From positions 1 to 7,871 of the forward strand of contig DASZHJ010000170.1 in NCBI GenBank assembly GCA_035938015.1: a DNA stretch of 7,871 nucleotides, in the 5' to 3' direction. The translations under genes were made by a program, and so were the position numbers. This document shows, in pieces, positions 4,813 through 7,871 of this stretch (position 1 is its first letter; each line of letters begins with the position of its first letter). The DNA is from DASZHJ01 sp035938015. GTDB lineage: Bacteria; Pseudomonadota; Alphaproteobacteria; ATCC43930; CGMCC-115725. The notes below the pieces were generated by a model, which was given only the letters and a program-made list of their open reading frames with translations, was not told the origin of the DNA and ran no database searches.

Positions 4813-5788
4813 TCACCTCGTCGGCGCGGGCTAGCAATGACGACGGGACTTCGAGACCGATCGACTTGGCGGTCTTTAGATTGAGGACGAAGCGAAACAG
4901 CGTTGGCTGCTCGAACGGCAATTCCGTGGGCTTCGCTCCCTTGAGTATGCGATCCACGAGGTCCGCCGCGCGAACGAAACTTTCTTGGTCGTCCGGTCCG
5001 TATGACATCAAGCCGCCGTCGCGGACGAAGTAGTCGTATTCATAGATCGCCGGCAGCCGATGCGCCGCCGCGAACTCGAAAACCCGTGCTCGGTTGAGAG
5101 TCGTGAGCGAGTCGCTGACCATGAGAATTGCGTCCGGCAGGTCGCCGTTCATTGCCGCGAACGCCTGGTCGAAATCCTCGGGCTCGCGCACGCCCAATGG
5201 CTGGACGCTGATGCCCAGCACCCGAGTGCCAACCTCTAACGCCCGGTACCGCGACGTCATTCCGGGGTCGTCAGCATTCCACAGCACCGCCACGCGGCGC
5301 AGCTTGGGCGCGATCTCCTTGAGAAGCTCCAGCCGCTTGGGTGTCACTTCCACCGACACGTCCGAGATGCCCGTGAGGTTGCCACTTGGCCGCGCCAGGC
5401 TGTCGACCAGTCCCGTACTGATCGGATCGCCCGCATTGACGGCCACCACAGGAAGGGTCGTTCCCTCTTTGGCGGCGCGCGCCGGTGGATAGCCGAACGC
5501 GACGATGACATCGACCTTGCTGGCCACAAGCTCGGCAACCAGCTGTGGCAGGTGGTCCACGTGGCCCTCGGCCCCGCGGCGCTCGAACGTAAGATTTCTT
5601 TGAAGCACATAGCCGTGTTGGGCAAGGCGTCGGACGATCGGCGTCCCTTGGCGACTGTTGTCCGCAATGGGTAGCCCGACGCTGAGCAACCCAACGCGGT
5701 AGATTTTGGCCGGGCTCTGGGCGAACACGGCGAGCGGCCACACGACCGCCAGGCCGCCGAGCACGCTTATGAACTCGCGCCGTCTCAT
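4805..5788 (-). CDS. ABC-type periplasmic substrate-binding protein (ABC_sub_bind family)
   Basis: The full-length, 327-residue protein belongs to the PF04392-type family. Hallmarks are the start MRRREFISVLGGLA, the export signal ending VFA|Q (cleavage after Ala23), the strand YRVGLLSVG, the middle segments VDVIVAFG, LPVVAVNAGDPISTGLVDSLARPSGNLTG and LRRVAVLWN, and the closing PSSLLARADEVIE. R3-R4-x-F6-I7 resembles a Tat motif, as is common in this family, so Tat export is possible. The GGGGAG on the minus strand sits just ahead of the ATG at 5788. Members bind diverse and mostly undetermined ligands in the periplasm. No permease or ATPase gene is adjacent, so this is an orphan, as is frequent in alphaproteobacteria where the family is greatly expanded. 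Its stop overlaps the TPR remnant. Confidence 0.94.
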   Translation of the reverse strand: MRRREFISVLGGLAVVWPLAVFAQSPAKIYRVGLLSVGLPIADNSRQGTPIVRRLAQHGYVLQRNLTFERRGAEGHVDHLPQLVAELVASKVDVIVAFGYPPARAAKEGTTLPVVAVNAGDPISTGLVDSLARPSGNLTGISDVSVEVTPKRLELLKEIAPKLRRVAVLWNADDPGMTSRYRALEVGTRVLGISVQPLGVREPEDFDQAFAAMNGDLPDAILMVSDSLTTLNRARVFEFAAAHRLPAIYEYDYFVRDGGLMSYGPDDQESFVRAADLVDRILKGAKPTELPFEQPTLFRFVLNLKTAKSIGLEVPSSLLARADEVIE

Positions 5789-6011
5789 CCAGCTCCCCTC
5801 GCGGTCTCAGGGCAATGGCATCGTACCGGCTCAAACTAGCACACAGGAAGGGGCCGGCTGCGATTCGGGCAGCGGCACGGGCGAGGAACGGCGCCCGTCG
5901 CAACATGTCCGCTTGGCTGCTGGCTCCGGAGCCGCCCGACGCCGGCCGCGGCGGCGCGGATCTCCGGCTGAGCCAATCCGACCGCGCCTCCGCTCGGTAA
6001 TCGCACGCGGG

Positions 6012-6491
6012 TCAGGGCTTGGGGTGTTCCTCGGCCGTGCGCGACTTGCGCATGTGGACCGCAATGCCGCCGTTGAGCGGCTCCTCCCGCTCCACGCGGT
6101 AGCCGAGCGCCTGGTAGAGGCGGATGTTCTCTTCGAAGAGCTTGTTGGTGTAGAGGCGCACGCCCGCGAGATCCGAGTCCGCCGCGATCTCCTCCGCCAG
6201 TTTCAGCAGCCGCTTGCCGAAGCCGCGGCGCTGAAAGGCGGGATGCACCGCGACGTTCTCGATCAGCAGGTAATCGCCCGTGGGCACGGTCTCGATGAGT
6301 GCCGCGAGGCGGTCGCCGACATAAAGCAGGTCGAAGCGATGCGTCCGCACGGCCTGCGCGTAGTCGATCCGCATCGGCAAAGGCTCGCGGCCGGTGAGCG
6401 GCACCCACTTCGCATAGGCCTCGCGGGTGAGCGCGCGGATTGCCTCGGCATCTTCCGCGCGCGCGCGTCGTAGACTCACGAGCTCGTCCAT
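6012..6491 (-). CDS. GNAT-family N-acetyltransferase
   Basis: The 159-residue protein has one GNAT fold. The N-terminal strand and helix (VSLRRARAEDAEAIRALTREAY) begin it, and a segment YAKWVPLTGREPLPMRIDY at 26-44 is typical of a subgroup of bacterial GNATs. Motif A is IENVAVHPAFQRRGFGKRLL at 77-96, with the acetyl-CoA loop Q87-R-R-G90-F-G92. Motif B is NIRLYQALGYRVERE, where Tyr126 is the likely general acid. It transfers an acetyl group from acetyl-CoA to an amine on an unknown small molecule or protein in the cytoplasm. The ATG at 6491 fits the family start, though the ribosome-binding site is weak. It lies 223 bases upstream of the substrate-binding gene on the same strand, too far apart to be confident of an operon; I see no gene in that gap. 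Confidence 0.93.
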   Translation of the reverse strand: MDELVSLRRARAEDAEAIRALTREAYAKWVPLTGREPLPMRIDYAQAVRTHRFDLLYVGDRLAALIETVPTGDYLLIENVAVHPAFQRRGFGKRLLKLAEEIAADSDLAGVRLYTNKLFEENIRLYQALGYRVEREEPLNGGIAVHMRKSRTAEEHPKP

Positions 6492-6668
6492 GGCGGGAGC
6501 CTAGCAGACCGGGCGCGGGGTTGAACAACCCCCGCCTACCGAACGCAGGAGGAAGCGCGCGCTTCGATGTCGAGAATCGGGCGAGATTGCCACGTTTGTG
6601 GAATCTCGGCGCCGAGGGTTGCCGGGCGCGCGCGGGCTTACCACGTGGCCGTGGTGGCCCCTGTTGGG

Positions 6669-6692
6669 CCTTCCCTTCATTGGGAAAGGAGG
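6669..6692 (+). promoter_or_regulatory. Strong Shine-Dalgarno with possible sequestering hairpin
   Basis: AAAGGAGG at 6685-6692 is an almost complete anti-anti-SD match, with a 5-base spacer to the ATG at 6698. This is the best ribosome-binding site in the window. CCTTCCC at 6669-6675 can pair with GGG-AA-GG at 6682-6689 with one bulged A, which would bury part of it. Whether this hairpin competes with ribosomes is a guess. Confidence 0.55.
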
Positions 6693-6697
6693 AGCAC

Positions 6698-7012
6698 ATG
6701 ACACGCATGACCGAGAGCACACGTACTCGTGGGTTCCGCCGCGCGCTGATCGCGGGCGCCTTTGGCGCGGCCACGTTGGGTGTCGCGGCCGTGCCGGCCT
6801 TGGCCGACACGCTCGGCTATTACTACGATGGCCCGCCGGTCACGGTGGTGACGCCGGCGCCGCCGGTCACCACGACGACGTACACCTATACGCCCACCTA
6901 CACCTACCCGGCCTACACCTACCGGGCGCCGGCCTATGTCTATGAGCCCGCGCCGAGGCCCGGCTTCTACATCGATACGCCGATCCTGAACTTCGGCATC
7001 GGCTTCCACTGA
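6698..7012 (+). CDS. Secreted Tyr/Thr/Pro-rich small protein
   Basis: The product has 104 residues, with a Sec signal peptide: basic n-region Arg9, Arg11, Arg14 and Arg15, then the hydrophobic run ALIAGAFGAATLGVAAV, and cleavage at A34-L-A36|D37. The mature 68 residues are low complexity. VTVVTPAPPVTTTTYTYTP is followed by repeated T/P/A-Y-T-Y steps, then a distinct end, GFYIDTPILNFGIGFH, with alternating hydrophobic residues and a final aromatic pair that resembles a beta strand. It is probably periplasmic or surface-attached. Such Tyr-rich exported proteins are common in alphaproteobacteria and have no known function. The ATG at 6698 is fixed by the strong ribosome-binding site, and a good terminator ends the transcript, so it looks like a well-expressed single-gene unit. 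Confidence 0.88.
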   Translation: MTRMTESTRTRGFRRALIAGAFGAATLGVAAVPALADTLGYYYDGPPVTVVTPAPPVTTTTYTYTPTYTYPAYTYRAPAYVYEPAPRPGFYIDTPILNFGIGFH

Positions 7013-7037
7013 TAAGAAGATCGCGCCTTGACTCGGG

Positions 7038-7064
7038 GCCCCGCTTCGGCGGGGCTCTTTTTTT
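7038..7064 (+). terminator. Rho-independent terminator
   Basis: The 7-bp stem GCCCCGC/GCGGGGC (7038-7044, 7049-7055) closes on the very stable TTCG tetraloop and is followed by TCTTTTTTT (7056-7064). It lies 25 bases after the stop of the secreted Tyr-rich protein gene. The T-tract runs into the stop codon of the convergent receiver gene. There is no T-run in the other direction, so it serves the plus strand. Confidence 0.93.
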
Positions 7065-7485
7065 AGCGCGACGGCGAAGCGGCGGGGTTTGTCGCGTCCG
7101 GCCGGAGCAGATCGGCCAGGAGCTTCGTCAGCGCCTCGGGATCGAAGGGCTTCTCGATCGCGGCGGCGGCGCCCAGCTCGCGCGCGACGCTGGGCAGATC
7201 CTGGTTCTCCAGGCCGCCCGACATCACGATGATCTTGGCGCCCGGCCGCTCGCGCCGCATCTGGCGGATGGTCTCGAGGCCGCTGAGCTTCGGCATGTTC
7301 ACGTCGATCAGCACGATATCGGGACCGGTGTTGCGGAACGCCTGCAAGCCGCGCACGCCGTTCTCCGCGGTGGTGACCCCGTAGCCGCTGACCTCCAGGA
7401 GCAGCTTCAGCGAGTGCAGGAACGCGGCATCGTCGTCGACGACCAGGATCGTCGGCGCCGCTGGAACCTTGGAATCGCCGGGCAT
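7063..7485 (-). CDS. Stand-alone receiver-domain response regulator (RR2)
   Basis: This is a 140-residue single receiver domain with short tails and no output domain. The acidic cluster is Asp17-Asp18-Asp19 (ILVVDDD), the phosphoacceptor is Asp61 (VLIDVNMPKLSG), the switch Ser is Ser89 (VMSGG) and the conserved pair is Lys112-Pro113. All catalytic positions are intact. It shares RRERPG followed by KII and SGG with the receiver at 486-845, so they are paralogs. The ATG at 7485 is fixed by GAGGAGA on the minus strand 5 bases ahead. An open frame continues upstream to 7794, but it runs through a palindromic repeat and is not coding. TTGACC on the minus strand (7537-7542) is a possible -35 with a poor -10. 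The cognate kinase is not evident. Confidence 0.93.
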   Translation of the reverse strand: MPGDSKVPAAPTILVVDDDAAFLHSLKLLLEVSGYGVTTAENGVRGLQAFRNTGPDIVLIDVNMPKLSGLETIRQMRRERPGAKIIVMSGGLENQDLPSVARELGAAAAIEKPFDPEALTKLLADLLRPDATNPAASPSR

Positions 7486-7574
7486 GCCGTCTCCTCGGAG
7501 CTCGCCGCCGATCAGGGTGGCGAGCGGCGAGACACGGGTCAAGCCCGCGCTTGTCGCGCGGCCCGAAGCAAGAA

Positions 7575-7768
7575 TCACCACAGAGACACAGAGAACACAG
7601 AGATCCTTTTGCGGCGACCCCCGGTCGAAGACCCCGGAGGCGCGAGACCCCATTCTTGGCGTTCTTGGCGCCTTGGCGGTGACTCTTGAACCGCCAAGTC
7701 GCCAAGCCGCAAGGACCGCGGCTTCGCCGCAATCTCGAATCTCGGTGGTCTCTGTGTCTCTGTGGTGA
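7575..7768. repeat. Large nested palindrome (outer CACAGAGACACAGAG arms, inner GCCAAG arms)
   Basis: The outer arms are a perfect 20-base inverted repeat, TCACCACAGAGACACAGAGA at 7575-7594 and its complement at 7749-7768. An inner palindrome follows: 7652-7680 (ends GCCTTGGCGGT) and 7690-7714 (ACCGCCAAGTCGCCAAG), around a 9-base loop. Between them, TTGCGGCGA...CCGGTC (7609-7626) and GACCGCGG...TCGCCGCAA (7714-7732) are also complementary, so almost the whole 194 bases could fold as one long hairpin. It lies upstream of the RR2 gene. The inner core matches the palindrome at 1356-1421. From memory, both the CAGAGACACAGAG and GCCAAG motifs occur as dispersed intergenic repeats in several bacterial phyla. 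Confidence 0.8.
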
Positions 7769-7789
7769 ACCTGACTCGAGGACGTGGGC

Positions 7790-7871
7790 CCCATTGCGCC
7801 CGCCTCAGGGCGTGCGCGGGGCGGTCGATGCGGTGATTTCGGACGCGGTGCCGACGCCCATCGCGACGGGG
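7790..7871. other. Possible edge of a further gene
   Basis: Two readings are open to the window end. On the minus strand, a frame ending at a TGA near 7810 would give a C-terminal tail such as PVAMGVGTASEITAS. On the plus strand, GTG at 7812 opens VRGAVDAVISDAVPTP. Both are too short to identify, and neither has decisive support. The high GC content favours open frames by chance. Confidence 0.25.

Noticed and set aside
5815..6000. Small plus-strand open frame of 61 codons between the substrate-binding and GNAT genes
   Set aside because: It is Arg/Ala-rich, lacks a ribosome-binding site, and resembles no known small-protein pattern.
5836..6810. Long minus-strand open frame over the GNAT gene region
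   Set aside because: It is a different frame from the clear GNAT, Arg/Pro-rich, without family motifs or a ribosome-binding site.
344..7768. CRISPR array
   Set aside because: Repeats are palindromic pairs or isolated copies, not regularly spaced direct repeats with unique spacers, and no cas gene is present.
7486..7794. N-terminal extension of RR2 up to 7794
   Set aside because: It reads through the nested palindrome (HHRDTETTEI and LCVLCVSVV are repeat translations), while ATG 7485 has a strong ribosome-binding site.

Overview
This is a GC-rich chromosomal window. It most likely comes from an alphaproteobacterium of the Rhodospirillales/Hyphomicrobiales type. The clues are a FixL-like histidine kinase end, a PAS_5-family protein, an ABC_sub_bind-type periplasmic protein, an Flp pilin with CtrA-like boxes upstream, and intergenic palindromes of kinds common in that class. 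No plasmid, phage, transposase or CRISPR feature is visible, and I see no clearly new multi-gene system. The interest lies in small genes, broken genes and palindromic DNA.

Layout from left to right. (1) 1-845: the ATPase end of a FixL-like sensor kinase (+) faces a stand-alone receiver protein (-), with a long palindrome between their 3' ends. (2) 976-1291: an AT-rich regulatory stretch with two CtrA-like boxes leads into a lone Flp pilin gene. (3) 1292-1565: a short palindrome rich in GCCAAG. (4) 1566-2483: three small overlapping or abutting genes, namely a small conserved-looking protein, a PAS_5 protein and a small lipoprotein. (5) 2484-2949: a non-coding stretch with a promoter and a Pro-like tRNA whose anticodon loop is unusual. 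(6) 2950-3885: a stand-alone FEN-type 5'-3' exonuclease. (7) 3910-4003: another palindromic repeat. (8) 4071-4532: an RlpA-like lipoprotein without a SPOR domain. (9) 4582-5788 (-): an orphan ABC-type substrate-binding protein, followed at its 3' end by an untracked remnant of a TPR gene. (10) 6012-6491 (-): a GNAT acetyltransferase. (11) 6698-7064 (+): a secreted Tyr/Thr/Pro-rich small protein with a very good ribosome-binding site and a textbook terminator. (12) 7063-7485 (-): a second stand-alone receiver, paralogous to the first. (13) 7575-7768: a large nested palindrome that shares its core with the one at 1356-1421. (14) The last 80 bases may hold the edge of another gene.

Functionally, two themes recur: signalling (kinase end, two receiver-only regulators, PAS_5 protein) and the cell envelope (pilin, two lipoproteins, RlpA-like protein, periplasmic binding protein, secreted Tyr-rich protein). 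Operon-like coupling is convincing only for 1566-2483. The other genes look like single transcription units separated by palindromes.
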